Numbered from the stretch's first letter, positions 54,386 through 63,485 are shown. The stretch is 64,000 nt of DNA from Occultella kanbiaonis (GCF_009708215.1 NZ_CP046175.1:5084001-5148000); one strand, 5' to 3'. Notes: generated from the letters alone by a model not told the origin. Numbers and translations are program-made.

Positions 54386-56299
54386 ATGCTTCACGATGAG
54401 CGGGCGGCAGCCCCAGCGATGGCAACGAGCGTCGTCCCGGACTGGGACCAGATACGCAGCCGGGTCGTCGAGCCCGGTTGGGCGGCGGACACCCTCGAGG
54501 CGGTGCGCGAGGACTTCGAGTTCTGGCAGTCGCACCTGCGGTTACCGGGACCCGACCAGGTCAGCGCCTGGACGCACCACTACTTCTGCGACGACGACGG
54601 TGAGCCGTTGCGGTTCGACCCGGGCAGCCCGGACGAACACGTGTGCCCCACCTGTGGGCGCGCCTACCGCGGGGAGCCCTGGGACGGCGCGTGGCGAACC
54701 CGGATGCACAACATGGCAGCGGCCCAGTCGCAGCGGGCGGCACTGCTCGCGCGGCTCGAGCGCGACGAGGATCGGCGGCGGAGCGCCACCGATGCCCTCG
54801 CCGAGATCGTGGACCGCTACGCCTGTGACTACGGCTCCTACGCGTTGCACGGCGTCAACGTCGGGCAAGGGCGAGTGCTGCCGCAGAACCTGGACGAGTC
54901 GGTCTGGGCCATCGGGCTGCTGCGCTCGGTCAGATGGGCGGGGCCGCTGCTGGCGGAGTCGACCCGGGCCGCGGCCCGGCGCCTGGCCGGGGAGATCGCT
55001 GCCGTGCTGGCGCCCCAGCTCGGGATGATCCACAACATCCACTGCTGGCTCGTCGCCGCGCTGGCGGAGTGTGCGGTCGCCATCGGCGACGAGGAGTTGC
55101 TCAGCACGGTGACCGAGGGCCCCTTCGGAGCCCGGAACCAGATCCTCGAAGGTTTCCACCCGGAGGGTCTGTGGTTCGAGGTGAACCCGCACTACCACTT
55201 CTACGCGGTCAACGCGCTGCTGTCCTTCGTCGAGGTCGCCGGGCCGGGAGCGCTCGCGGACGAGCATGCCGAACGGCTCCTTCGGGCCGTGCAGGCGCCG
55301 GCGAGACTGGCGTACTCCGACGGCCGGGTGCCCGCCTACGGCGACGGCTGGCCGAACAGTTTCCTCGGCGACTTCGCCCAGACCGCCGAGGTCGCGTCGA
55401 GGCTGCTGCCGGGAGCGAGCGCGCAGCTGGCGTCGTCCTACCTCGGCGATGCTCCGGCGCCCGTCGAGCTGTGGTTCGGAGCGGGCCGGGTCTCCGGTCC
55501 GTCGCCCGAGCGCGACGGCCGCTACAGCGTCGGCGCGATGGTGTTCGGCGCGGACTCGCTGCCGGGCACCGACGACGGCGTGACGCCGGCCTCGTTCGTG
55601 TGGCCCGGGCCGGGCATCGGTGTGCTCCGGAGCCCGTTGGCTCGGCTGGCGATGCGGTTCGGTCCGGATGCGGGCTGGCACGATCACCACGACAAGCTCT
55701 CGGTGGACGTCGAGTGTGGCGGATGGCGCAGCCTGGACCTCGGAACCAGCGGTTACGGAGCCGACATCACGGTGTGGATGCGTTCGCAGGCGGCGCACAA
55801 CCTGCTCGTCGTCGGCGAACGGCAGCAGCCCCGGCACGCCGGTGTGCTGCTCCACGCCGATGACCGGTCCCTGGTGGCGCAGTCCAGCTGGAACGGCGCC
55901 GAGGTCCGCCGCAGCCTGCACCTGACGGCATCGGGCTGGACCGACGAGATGGAGGTGGCCGGGGTCCCGGGAACTGCGCTGGAGTGGCTGTTCCACGGTG
56001 ACGGCACGATCGTCGCTGCGGCCGGCCCGGTGATCGACCTGCCGTCCGACGACCTCGGGCACGGGTGGCTCACGGACGTCCGGTCGTTGACCGTGCTGGA
56101 CGGCATCGTGACCGTGACGTGGGATCACCCGGATGCCCCCGTCCTGAGGCTCGCGGTGCCGCCCGGCTGGACGGCGTACCGTGCCTGCGCGCCCGCCAAC
56201 CCGACGGGCCTACCGCTCGGGGTCATCGCGGTACGGGGTCTCACGCAGGGCGCGACGACCCTGCGTGCGACGTTCACGCGGGAAGGGTCGCGCGCATGA
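54386..56299 (+). CDS. Heparinase II/III-type polysaccharide lyase
   Basis: A 637-residue lyase with an N-terminal toroid and C-terminal beta-sandwich. CPTCGRAYRGEPWDGAWR and NIHCWLVAALAEC are typical of the N-terminal part, HPEGLWFEVNPHYHFYAVNALLSF holds the presumed catalytic Tyr/His, and GWHDHHDKLSVDVECGGWRSLDLGTSGYG is the heparinase II/III C-terminal signature, all in order. Relatives usually have a second Cys pair in the N-terminal zinc-like knuckle; here that half reads HYFCDDDG, so only one of its Cys remains. No signal peptide. The stop overlaps the next start. It differs from the lyase of locus A. Confidence 0.85.
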   Translation: MLHDERAAAPAMATSVVPDWDQIRSRVVEPGWAADTLEAVREDFEFWQSHLRLPGPDQVSAWTHHYFCDDDGEPLRFDPGSPDEHVCPTCGRAYRGEPWDGAWRTRMHNMAAAQSQRAALLARLERDEDRRRSATDALAEIVDRYACDYGSYALHGVNVGQGRVLPQNLDESVWAIGLLRSVRWAGPLLAESTRAAARRLAGEIAAVLAPQLGMIHNIHCWLVAALAECAVAIGDEELLSTVTEGPFGARNQILEGFHPEGLWFEVNPHYHFYAVNALLSFVEVAGPGALADEHAERLLRAVQAPARLAYSDGRVPAYGDGWPNSFLGDFAQTAEVASRLLPGASAQLASSYLGDAPAPVELWFGAGRVSGPSPERDGRYSVGAMVFGADSLPGTDDGVTPASFVWPGPGIGVLRSPLARLAMRFGPDAGWHDHHDKLSVDVECGGWRSLDLGTSGYGADITVWMRSQAAHNLLVVGERQQPRHAGVLLHADDRSLVAQSSWNGAEVRRSLHLTASGWTDEMEVAGVPGTALEWLFHGDGTIVAAAGPVIDLPSDDLGHGWLTDVRSLTVLDGIVTVTWDHPDAPVLRLAVPPGWTAYRACAPANPTGLPLGVIAVRGLTQGATTLRATFTREGSRA

Positions 56300-57768
56300 C
56301 CGGCCAGGCGCGCGAGAGCGGACTCGCGGCAGCCTCGATGGCGGTCCTGGACCAGTGGTGGGATCCCGGCATCGGCCTGGTCGTCGATCCTGACTGGTCG
56401 CCGACCCAGCGGCGGGCCCGGGTGCGCGAGACCTGCTGGTACGCGCTCGGGCTGCTCGCCCGTGGCGGTTCCACCGACACCCCGCGCGCGGTGCGCGCGA
56501 TCGAAGCCGTGCTGGACCACCAGATCGATCAACCTGGCACGCCCTGGCACGGCACCTGGCTCCGCTGGCCCGAGGAGCCGACGCCCGTCGACGGTGCGCG
56601 AGCGTTCCGTGACTACGACCCCAACTGGCGTGAGTTCATCGGCTGCGCCCTCCTGCACCTCCTCGTCGAGCGGGAGGGTCACCTGCCCGCCGAGCTCGTC
56701 GCTCGGATCGACCACGCGCTCGACCTGGCCGTGGCAGGCACGCTCGCACGTGGGGTCGACCCGCTGTACTCCAACATCGCGCTCATGGCCGGATTCCTGA
56801 TGCACGCCGTCGGGCGTCGCCGCGGGGACCGCGACTGCGACGTGAGCGGCCTCCACCTGATGGGGCGGGTGCTCGAGGCGTTCGAAGTCCGTGGGGCGTT
56901 CGAGGAGTACAACTCGCCCACCTATTACGGCATCGACCTCTACGCGCTCGCCCTCTGGCGCCGCTACGGAGGCGAGCCGGGCACGGTCCAGCGAGCCGGC
57001 GCCGTCGAGCTCGCGCTCTGGCGCGACGTCGCCGACCACTATCATCCGGGACTGTGCAACCTGGCCGGGCCGTACGACCGTTCCTACGGGATGGACCTGA
57101 ACTCCTACGCCAGTGGGATCGGGTTGTGGCTGTGGCAGGCCGTGGGCCGCGACGCCGCGCCGTTCCCGGACATCCGCGGTCCGTTCGAGCACTTCTGGGA
57201 TCTCGCGCTCGGCCCGTCGGTGGAGGCGCTGGGCATCCCCGACCTGCCGGCACCGGTGCGCGCAGCGCTGACGTCCTTTCCCGGACCGCGCACCCTCGAG
57301 CAGCCGATCGACGGACGTCGGGTCGCTACGACGGTGCTCGACGTCAACGTCATGGTCGGCGCCGAGCATCTCGGTGGCGACCGCAGAGGTCTGGGCGATC
57401 AGTTCCATCCGTTGACCGCGCACTGGCGCCTCGGCACCGGCGTGGGCTGGCTCCGGCTGGTCAGCGAGCTCACGATCGACGTCGCCGCGGCCTCCGCGGG
57501 GAGCGACGCCGCCGAGGTCCGGCTGCGGTGGCCGGCGGGTGGCTCGTTCGCGTTCCAGGTCCGGGCGGACGGGCTCGACGGCGGATCGGTGACACCGGAG
57601 CGGTGGCGGCTGCCCGGGCTGGAGGTCGCCGTCACCGGCACCGCCGCATTGGAACGCGTCGAGTCCGACCCGGACGGCACGTGGTGGCTGCACTATCGGG
57701 CGCCGTCGGATGCCGACGGCGGAGCCGGCCTGACGTTGCGGTGGTCTCACCGGGGCGAGGTCCCTTGA
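56296..57768 (+). CDS. Unassigned toroid-like protein of the glycan operon
   Basis: A 490-residue protein I cannot place in a named family. The first 330 residues are helical, with Trp/Tyr-rich repeats expected of an alpha/alpha toroid: FRDYDPNWREFIGCALLHLL, YSNIALMAGFLMHAVGRR, EEYNSPTYYGIDLYALALWRRYGG and YDRSYGMDLNSYASGIGLWLWQ. The last 150 residues look like beta strands, as in heparinase-type lyases. Conserved-looking Asn, Tyr, His and Arg in the EEYNSPTYYG and YDRSYGMD blocks could form an active site. I recall similar sequences among uncharacterised fungal proteins. ATG 56296 overlaps the lyase stop. A new lyase or glycoside hydrolase activity is plausible but unproven. Confidence 0.6.
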   Translation: MTGQARESGLAAASMAVLDQWWDPGIGLVVDPDWSPTQRRARVRETCWYALGLLARGGSTDTPRAVRAIEAVLDHQIDQPGTPWHGTWLRWPEEPTPVDGARAFRDYDPNWREFIGCALLHLLVEREGHLPAELVARIDHALDLAVAGTLARGVDPLYSNIALMAGFLMHAVGRRRGDRDCDVSGLHLMGRVLEAFEVRGAFEEYNSPTYYGIDLYALALWRRYGGEPGTVQRAGAVELALWRDVADHYHPGLCNLAGPYDRSYGMDLNSYASGIGLWLWQAVGRDAAPFPDIRGPFEHFWDLALGPSVEALGIPDLPAPVRAALTSFPGPRTLEQPIDGRRVATTVLDVNVMVGAEHLGGDRRGLGDQFHPLTAHWRLGTGVGWLRLVSELTIDVAAASAGSDAAEVRLRWPAGGSFAFQVRADGLDGGSVTPERWRLPGLEVAVTGTAALERVESDPDGTWWLHYRAPSDADGGAGLTLRWSHRGEVP

Positions 57769-57775
57769 TCGGGCC

Positions 57776-60385
57776 GTGCCCGGCATGAGCGCCGGCGCTC
57801 CGGACCGGCCGTCCGGCCTGATGGTCGACCTGCAGTCGGAGCCGGTCGGCGTGGACCCCGCCGACGCCCGGTTCTCCTGGCTCGTCCCGGCACTCGGCGA
57901 CGGCATGCAGGTCCGGTACCGGATCCAGGTGGCCGCCTCGCCGTCCTCGTTCGGAGCGCCGTTCTGGGACAGCGGGCCGGTCACGTCGTCGTCGTCGACC
58001 GCCGTGCCGTACGCGGGGCCGCGGCTGGCGGCATCGACACCGTACTGGTGGCGGGTGCGAGCGGACACGTCGGTGGCCGGTGACTGGGCGACGCCGTCAC
58101 GGTTGATCACGGCAGCCGACTCGTGGGGCGGCGACGCGATCTGGGGACCCGTCGGCGTCGATGACTCGGGCGCCGAGAACTCGTGGGTGCTCCTGCGGCA
58201 CGAGTTCGACCTGCCGGACGCGCCCGTTCTGTCGGCATTCGTCGAGGCGGCGGGGCGCTCGGCCGAGGGTGGGCAGACGTCACAGACCGGGCCTCGGGGC
58301 GGGCGGCAGTACGTCTACAAGTTGTGGGCCAACGCCTCCGTCGCCGGCCGGGGCAGCGTGCGCGACTCGGACTCGCGCGCCCGGTATCACACCCACGATC
58401 TCGCGGGCGCGCTCACGCCGGGCCGGAACGCACTCGCCGCGTTGTGCTGGGCTGAGCACGGGCGCCAGTTCATCGCCCGGCTCGTCGTCGTGCTCGCCGA
58501 CGGCCGCCGGATCGAGGTACCGACCTCCAGCCGGTGGAGGGCCGCGAGCGGGGCGCGCCTGCTGCCCGGGTCCGCGGACATCGGCGGCGGCTGGTACCGA
58601 GCCCCCCGCGAGGACTGGGACGCCAGACACGAACCCGTGGGCTGGACCGAGCCCGGCTTCGACGACCGCGACTGGGCGTCGGCCCTCGTGTGCGCGGCTC
58701 CGCCCGATCCTGCCCCGGCGATCGTCAGCATCGAGCAGAGTCTCGGCGAGGTCGCCGAGGCGGCTCTGCAGCCGGACGGCCGCTGGTTCATCGACCTCGG
58801 TCGCGAGATCGTCGGAGGCATCCGCCTCGACGTCCACGGCCGTTCGGGTGCACGCGTGCACGTTCGGCTCGGGGAGGAGCTGGCGGACGGGCGCGTGCGG
58901 TTCCGGATGCGCACCCACAACGTCTACGAGGACACCTGGACCCTGCGTGACGGGCCGCAGTCCGTGGAGCACTGGGGGTACCGGGCGTTCCGCTACATCG
59001 AGCTCGAGGCGGACCCGGCGCTCGACCTGACCCACGCCGTCCGGCCCGTCGTGCTCCGCTCCCCCTATGTGGGCGGTGCCGCGTTCTCCTCCTCCGACCC
59101 GGACCTGGACCGGGTGTGGGAGCTGTGCCGGTACACGATCGAGGCGACCTCGCTCGACGTGTACATCGACACCCCGGCTCGCGAGCGCGGCCCGTACGAG
59201 GGGGATGCGTACGTGAACCAGCTCTCCCAGTACGCGGTCGAGCGTAGCTACGCGCTGGCACGCTACTCCGGCGAGTACCTCACCCGGCGCTCCACCTGGC
59301 CGTCCGAGTACCACCTGATGCCGGTCCTGATCGCGTGGGAGGACTACGTCACCACCGGCGACGACCGGCAGTTGCGGGCCGACTTCGAGCACTGGGCGGC
59401 CCTCAACCACGACCGGCACCTCGACGAGAACGGGTTGCTTCGCAAGGACCCGGTGCCCACGGCGGGCAACTGGGACGCCGATCTGGTCGACTGGCCGCCC
59501 ACGTACCGGGACGGGTACGAGTTCACCGAGGTGAACACCGTGCTGAATGCCTTCCAGGCAGCCGCCTACGCTGCCCTCGCCCGTATCGCCGAGGTCGTAG
59601 ACCGCCCGCGCGAGGCCGCCCACTACCGTGACCTGGCCGACCGGACGCGGACCGCCGTCAACTCCCTCCTGCTCGACGCGGCCGCCTACCGTGACGGGCT
59701 GGGCTCGACCCATCACTCCCAGCACGCCACAGCTTTCCCGGTCGCTCTCGGCCTCGCTCCGGCCGACCGGCTCGCGGGGCTCGGTGACTGGCTCGCCCGC
59801 GACGGCATGAGGATGAGCGTCTACGGTGCCCAGTTCCTCCTCGAGGCCCTCTGCCGGGCGGGCCGGAGCGACCACGCGCTCGCGCTCATGTCCGCGTCCG
59901 GGCCGAACAGCTGGCTCCATCTGATCGACGACCTCGCTGCCACGATCGTTCCCGAGGCATGGGATCCGTCCCTGAAGCCCAACATGACGTACTCCCACGC
60001 GTGGGGGTCGGCCCCGGTCAATGTGCTGGCTCGATGGGTCCTCGGGGTGCGTTCGCAGTCCCCCGGGGCTGCGCGACTCGTGATCGAACCGCGTCCCGGT
60101 CCGCTCAACAGCCTGTCCGGGACGGTCCCCACCATCCGGGGCCCGGTCACCGTCGCTTACGACCGTGCCCGTGGCACCCTGCGCGTCGCGACGCCGCCGA
60201 ACACCACCGGCCACCTCATCGTCCACCGGGCCGAGCTCGGTCTCTCCGAGGGCGCCACGGTCGAGGGCCCCGCGGGCGCTGCCATCGCCTGGGCTGCCGA
60301 CCGGGTTGAGATCAGGAACGCCGCCGCGGGCGAGATGACCATCAGGTGGGATGCCACGCTCCCCAGACGTGGCACCGTCGGGTAG
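57776..60385 (+). CDS. GH78 alpha-L-rhamnosidase
   Basis: An 869-residue rhamnosidase. An N-terminal fibronectin-like region (PVGVDPADARFSWLVPA, YRIQVAAS, YWWRVRA) leads to beta-domains. The (alpha/alpha)6 catalytic domain begins near residue 430. The active-site block DTPARERGPYEGD corresponds to the GH78 D-x-P-x-R-E-R pattern with its acidic residues. MTYSHAWGSAPVNVLARWVLGV and a C-terminal beta-sandwich follow. It would remove terminal alpha-L-rhamnose from the imported oligosaccharide; no signal peptide is seen. GTG 57776 and ATG 57785 are both possible starts, neither with a good ribosome site. It is the last gene of the operon. Confidence 0.88.
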   Translation: MPGMSAGAPDRPSGLMVDLQSEPVGVDPADARFSWLVPALGDGMQVRYRIQVAASPSSFGAPFWDSGPVTSSSSTAVPYAGPRLAASTPYWWRVRADTSVAGDWATPSRLITAADSWGGDAIWGPVGVDDSGAENSWVLLRHEFDLPDAPVLSAFVEAAGRSAEGGQTSQTGPRGGRQYVYKLWANASVAGRGSVRDSDSRARYHTHDLAGALTPGRNALAALCWAEHGRQFIARLVVVLADGRRIEVPTSSRWRAASGARLLPGSADIGGGWYRAPREDWDARHEPVGWTEPGFDDRDWASALVCAAPPDPAPAIVSIEQSLGEVAEAALQPDGRWFIDLGREIVGGIRLDVHGRSGARVHVRLGEELADGRVRFRMRTHNVYEDTWTLRDGPQSVEHWGYRAFRYIELEADPALDLTHAVRPVVLRSPYVGGAAFSSSDPDLDRVWELCRYTIEATSLDVYIDTPARERGPYEGDAYVNQLSQYAVERSYALARYSGEYLTRRSTWPSEYHLMPVLIAWEDYVTTGDDRQLRADFEHWAALNHDRHLDENGLLRKDPVPTAGNWDADLVDWPPTYRDGYEFTEVNTVLNAFQAAAYAALARIAEVVDRPREAAHYRDLADRTRTAVNSLLLDAAAYRDGLGSTHHSQHATAFPVALGLAPADRLAGLGDWLARDGMRMSVYGAQFLLEALCRAGRSDHALALMSASGPNSWLHLIDDLAATIVPEAWDPSLKPNMTYSHAWGSAPVNVLARWVLGVRSQSPGAARLVIEPRPGPLNSLSGTVPTIRGPVTVAYDRARGTLRVATPPNTTGHLIVHRAELGLSEGATVEGPAGAAIAWAADRVEIRNAAAGEMTIRWDATLPRRGTVG

Positions 60386-60386
60386 T

Positions 60387-60401
60387 TTGCCAGTCCGGCA
60401 A
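60387..60401. repeat. Short inverted repeat behind the rhamnosidase gene
   Basis: TTGCCAGTCCGGCAA has 5-bp arms around a 5-nt centre, 2 nt after the stop codon. It may be a weak terminator or an operator for the methyltransferase gene. Confidence 0.25.
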
Positions 60402-60460
60402 CAGTAGTTGTCGTAAGGGCACCCCGGACCTCAGGCTTGACATCGACGAGAGGAGCCCGG

Positions 60461-61141
60461 ATGGACCAGGCGGTATGGGACGAGATCTACGCTGAGCGGA
60501 ACTGGAGCGGCGCGGTCAACGGCGCCCTGGCGGTCGAGGCCGCCGACCTCGAACCGGGACGGGCGCTGGATGTGGGTTCCGGCGAGGGCGGGGATGCGCT
60601 CTGGCTCGCGGCCCGCGGATGGCGAGTGACGGCGACGGACATCTCCCCCGTGGCACTCGACCGCGCGGCCGCGTCCGTGACCGCCGAACACGGGGACCGG
60701 ATCGAGTGGGTCCACGTCGACCTGACCGCCGAAGCGCCCGAGCCGGGCGGGTACGACCTGGTCTCCCTGATGTACTTCCCGCTGCTGCGCAGCCAGGGCC
60801 CGACGGCGGTGCGTGCCCTGACCGACGCCGTCGCCCCGGGCGGGTTGTTCCTCATGGTCGCGCACGACCTGGGCGCACCTGCGGACCGGACCGCCGCAGG
60901 GCACGGGCACAACCACGACCACGGCGTGCCCGCCGGTGCCGGCCCGGCCGGCGGCAGTCCCTCACGGCAGTGGCGAGGACCGGACCCCGATGAGTTCCTG
61001 CGCCCGGAGGAGTTCGCGGCGACGCTGGGCGAGGGCTGGCAGGTCGAGACGCTGGAAACCCGTCCGCGGGTGGTACCGACCAGCGGGGCGGGCGTCGGCC
61101 ATGTGGACGACGTCGTGCTGCGCGCCCGTCGGACCGCCTGA
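60461..61141 (+). CDS. Class I SAM-dependent methyltransferase
   Basis: A 226-residue methyltransferase. The SAM-binding motif ALDVGSGEGGDALWLAARGWRVTATDIS lies at residues 35-62, with post-motifs VDLTAEAP and APGGLFLMVAHD. A His-rich insert GHGHNHDHG near residue 150 might bind metal. It resembles thiopurine/tellurite-resistance type small methyltransferases. GAGAGGAG lies upstream of ATG 60461; the longer frame from 60437 lacks one. Substrate unknown. Confidence 0.85.
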   Translation: MDQAVWDEIYAERNWSGAVNGALAVEAADLEPGRALDVGSGEGGDALWLAARGWRVTATDISPVALDRAAASVTAEHGDRIEWVHVDLTAEAPEPGGYDLVSLMYFPLLRSQGPTAVRALTDAVAPGGLFLMVAHDLGAPADRTAAGHGHNHDHGVPAGAGPAGGSPSRQWRGPDPDEFLRPEEFAATLGEGWQVETLETRPRVVPTSGAGVGHVDDVVLRARRTA

Positions 61142-61168
61142 CTCAGCCGGGGAGGTCCGCGCCGGACG

Positions 61169-62446
61169 TCACGCCTGCGGGCGCCGTTCCGCACCCGGAT
61201 CGTCGTCGCCGTCGGCACCTGACTCCTCGGGGCCATCGGCGACGGACCCGCCGACCGCGCTCACGGTGGCCTCGGTCCCGACCGGCTCCGGCCCGGCTAC
61301 GGCGTCGACCGCGTCCGGGTCGGCCGCCTCGGGCTCCGGATCGGCACCGGCCTTGGCATCCCGGAACCGGGCGAGTTGTTTTCGCGCCTCGGCGTCGGTG
61401 ACCAGGTACGCGCTGATCCAACGGGACGCGGGGTGGGCATCCACGAGGACGGCCTTGGCGAACAGGGTCAGTGGGACCGCGAGGATGGCGCCGAGTGGGC
61501 CGACCACCAGAGTCCAGAACGTCAGGCTGAGGAAGCTGACCACCGGACTCAGCCCGACCGCATCGCCGGTGACCTTCGGCTGGATGATCGTCTGCACGGT
61601 GAAGTTGAGCACCGAGTAGACGACGATCACCCAGATCATCTGGCTCAACCCGCCGTCGACCAGGGCGATCAGTGCCGGCGGGATCAGGCCGAGGACGAAC
61701 CCCACGTTCGGGATGTAGTTGGTCACGAAGGCGAGCACGCCCCACACGAGGACCATCGGCACCCCGATGATCGACAGTGCGATCACGTCGAGCACGGCCA
61801 CGATCAGGCCGAACACGGTCGCGACGATCCAGTACTTGCGAACGCCGGTGACGAAGTCGGCCAGGGCGGCGGTGAGGTTGGGCCGTTGGGCGACGGACAG
61901 CTCGAACCTGCGCCCGACGTTGGTCGAGTCGATGGCCAGGAAGAACATGACGACCAACAGCAGTGCGGCCTGACCGCCTGCGGACGACATCCCCTCCAGC
62001 ACGGTGCCGAGCAGCCCGACGATCCGGTTCAGGTCGAAGTCGCCGAGCACCCCTTCGAGCGTCTGCTCGTCGACGCCGAACTGGCTCAGCCACTCGATGA
62101 GGTCGGTGTAGATCGCTTGGAACCGATAGGAGTACGCCGGCAGTTCGGTGACCAGGCGGGCGACCGAGAGGGCCAGCATGATCACAAGTGCTACGAGGAT
62201 CACGTACAGGAACAGCAACACCAGGATCGCTGCGACCATCGGGGGAACCCGGTGCCTGGTGAGCCACATCTGCAGGGGCCGGGCGGACACGATGAGCGTG
62301 AGCGCGAAGAACGTGGGCGCGATGATGCTGGACGCGAAGTGCAGGCCGACCGCGGCGATCGTGAGTCCCCCGAGCACGAGCGCCGTGGTCTGCAGTGAGG
62401 GCCGCGAGTTGACCTCGAGGACGCCCGTTCCTGACTGGGTGGACAT
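61169..62446 (-). CDS. AI-2E family transporter
   Basis: A 425-residue integral membrane protein with about eight hydrophobic segments. VWGVLAFVTNYIPNVGFVLGLIPPALIALV and PLGAILAVPLT near the C-terminal membrane part are the family signatures. Members range from sodium/proton antiporters to putative autoinducer exporters; the substrate cannot be set from sequence. The last 85 residues form an acidic Ala/Glu/Asp/Pro-rich cytoplasmic tail. It lies on the same strand as the GDT1-type gene but 113 nt away. Confidence 0.87.
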   Translation of the reverse strand: MSTQSGTGVLEVNSRPSLQTTALVLGGLTIAAVGLHFASSIIAPTFFALTLIVSARPLQMWLTRHRVPPMVAAILVLLFLYVILVALVIMLALSVARLVTELPAYSYRFQAIYTDLIEWLSQFGVDEQTLEGVLGDFDLNRIVGLLGTVLEGMSSAGGQAALLLVVMFFLAIDSTNVGRRFELSVAQRPNLTAALADFVTGVRKYWIVATVFGLIVAVLDVIALSIIGVPMVLVWGVLAFVTNYIPNVGFVLGLIPPALIALVDGGLSQMIWVIVVYSVLNFTVQTIIQPKVTGDAVGLSPVVSFLSLTFWTLVVGPLGAILAVPLTLFAKAVLVDAHPASRWISAYLVTDAEARKQLARFRDAKAGADPEPEAADPDAVDAVAGPEPVGTEATVSAVGGSVADGPEESGADGDDDPGAERRPQA

Positions 62447-62559
62447 GCTGCTCCTGTGCTGGGACCCGCTGACGATGACGCGGCGGGGGCTGCCCCGCGC
62501 GGCCAGTCTTCCACGCCGGGAGGTTGCTTTCGTGAAGCACCGCCCGGCGGCGGCCTCGG

Positions 62560-63348
62560 TCAGCGACCGGTCGTCAGCGCGCCGTCGGTGGCGTCGGCCC
62601 TGACGGCCGGCTCGATCGCGGCGGCCGGTTCGACGGCGGCCGGGTCGGCACCGGGCCCGTCGCCTTCGGCCGCACCCTCGCCCGGGCCGGCGGCGTGCGG
62701 CCGGTTCCGCTGGGCGATCCAGACCGCGGCGGCACCGAGGACCACCAGCACCGCGCCCATCGGGCCGGCCGGGGTGCCCGGCACGACCGCGTCGAGGAGC
62801 AGCCAGCCACCGAAGGCGAAGAACATCACTGCGGCGCCGAGCTGGATGACGTGCTCGGGCAGGTGCTTGCCGAGTACGGCGCCTACGACGATGGCCAGCG
62901 CGTCAGCGGCGACCATGCCGAGGGTGGAGCCGATCCAGACCCCGGCCCAGTCGTGGTCGGTGGCGAGAGCGACGGTGGCGAGCATCGTCTTGTCGCCGAG
63001 CTCGGCGAGGAAGAACGCGGAGGCGACGGCGATGAAGGCCGACCTCTTCACGCGGGCGGCCTTGGCCTCCTCGTTGTCGCTGAGGCTGTCACCGCGCAAT
63101 GTCCAGAACCCGAAGAAGATGAATGCCAACCCACCGATGACGGAGATCAGGCCGGTCGGGATGGCGTTCCCGAGCACGTGGCCGAGGCCGACGGAGGCGA
63201 CGTGCACCAGGGCCGTTGCGGCCGTGATCCCGCCGAGGACGACCCACCAGCGGTAGCGCAGCGCGAACGTCATGGCCATCAGCTGGGACTTGTCCCCCAG
63301 TTCGGCGACGAAGATCACGGCGAAACTCAACACGAGCGCAGACAGCAC
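62560..63348 (-). CDS. GDT1/TMEM165-family divalent cation transporter
   Basis: A 262-residue membrane protein with two halves, each carrying the family motif ELGDK (Glu16 and about residue 116). The motif glutamates and aspartates form the cation path in this family, which exports manganese or moves calcium against protons. About six membrane segments are followed by an acidic Ala-rich tail of 60 residues. GTG 63348 is preceded by GAGGGG at about 8 nt. A perfect 10-bp hairpin lies in the leader. I looked for the manganese-sensing yybP-ykoY element and did not recognise it. Confidence 0.9.
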   Translation of the reverse strand: MLSALVLSFAVIFVAELGDKSQLMAMTFALRYRWWVVLGGITAATALVHVASVGLGHVLGNAIPTGLISVIGGLAFIFFGFWTLRGDSLSDNEEAKAARVKRSAFIAVASAFFLAELGDKTMLATVALATDHDWAGVWIGSTLGMVAADALAIVVGAVLGKHLPEHVIQLGAAVMFFAFGGWLLLDAVVPGTPAGPMGAVLVVLGAAAVWIAQRNRPHAAGPGEGAAEGDGPGADPAAVEPAAAIEPAVRADATDGALTTGR

Positions 63349-63365
63349 GGAGTAGACCCCTCATC

Positions 63366-63389
63366 GATCGCGGGGAATGCCCCGCGATC
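63366..63389 (-). promoter_or_regulatory. Perfect leader hairpin before the GDT1-type gene
   Basis: GATCGCGGGG (10 bp) pairs perfectly around a CATT loop on the minus strand, ending 18 nt before the start codon. The 3' arm holds CCCC, which could instead pair with the GGGG of the ribosome binding site 10 nt downstream. Such mutually exclusive pairing would fit a regulated leader, but no known riboswitch is recognised. Confidence 0.5.
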
Positions 63390-63467
63390 TTTGACATTAC
63401 GCGCGCGTTCGACGCGGAATCAAATCCCGCGAAGTATTCGCATCACCGAATTCTCGAATAGTGAGAA

Positions 63468-63485
63468 TGTTCGCCTCTGCGAACA
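63468..63485 (-). terminator. Hairpin behind rnhA
   Basis: TGTTCGC pairs with GCGAACA over a 4-nt loop (7 bp perfect), 27 nt after the rnhA stop on the minus strand and followed by an AT-rich stretch. A weak terminator is likely. A second inverted repeat, ATTCTC/GAGAAT, lies next to it and may belong to the downstream gene's control region. Confidence 0.45.

Noticed and set aside
51873-54425. An 850-codon minus-strand open frame
   Set aside because: It is antisense to the YtcQ-like and deacetylase genes, both of which carry clear signal or catalytic motifs.
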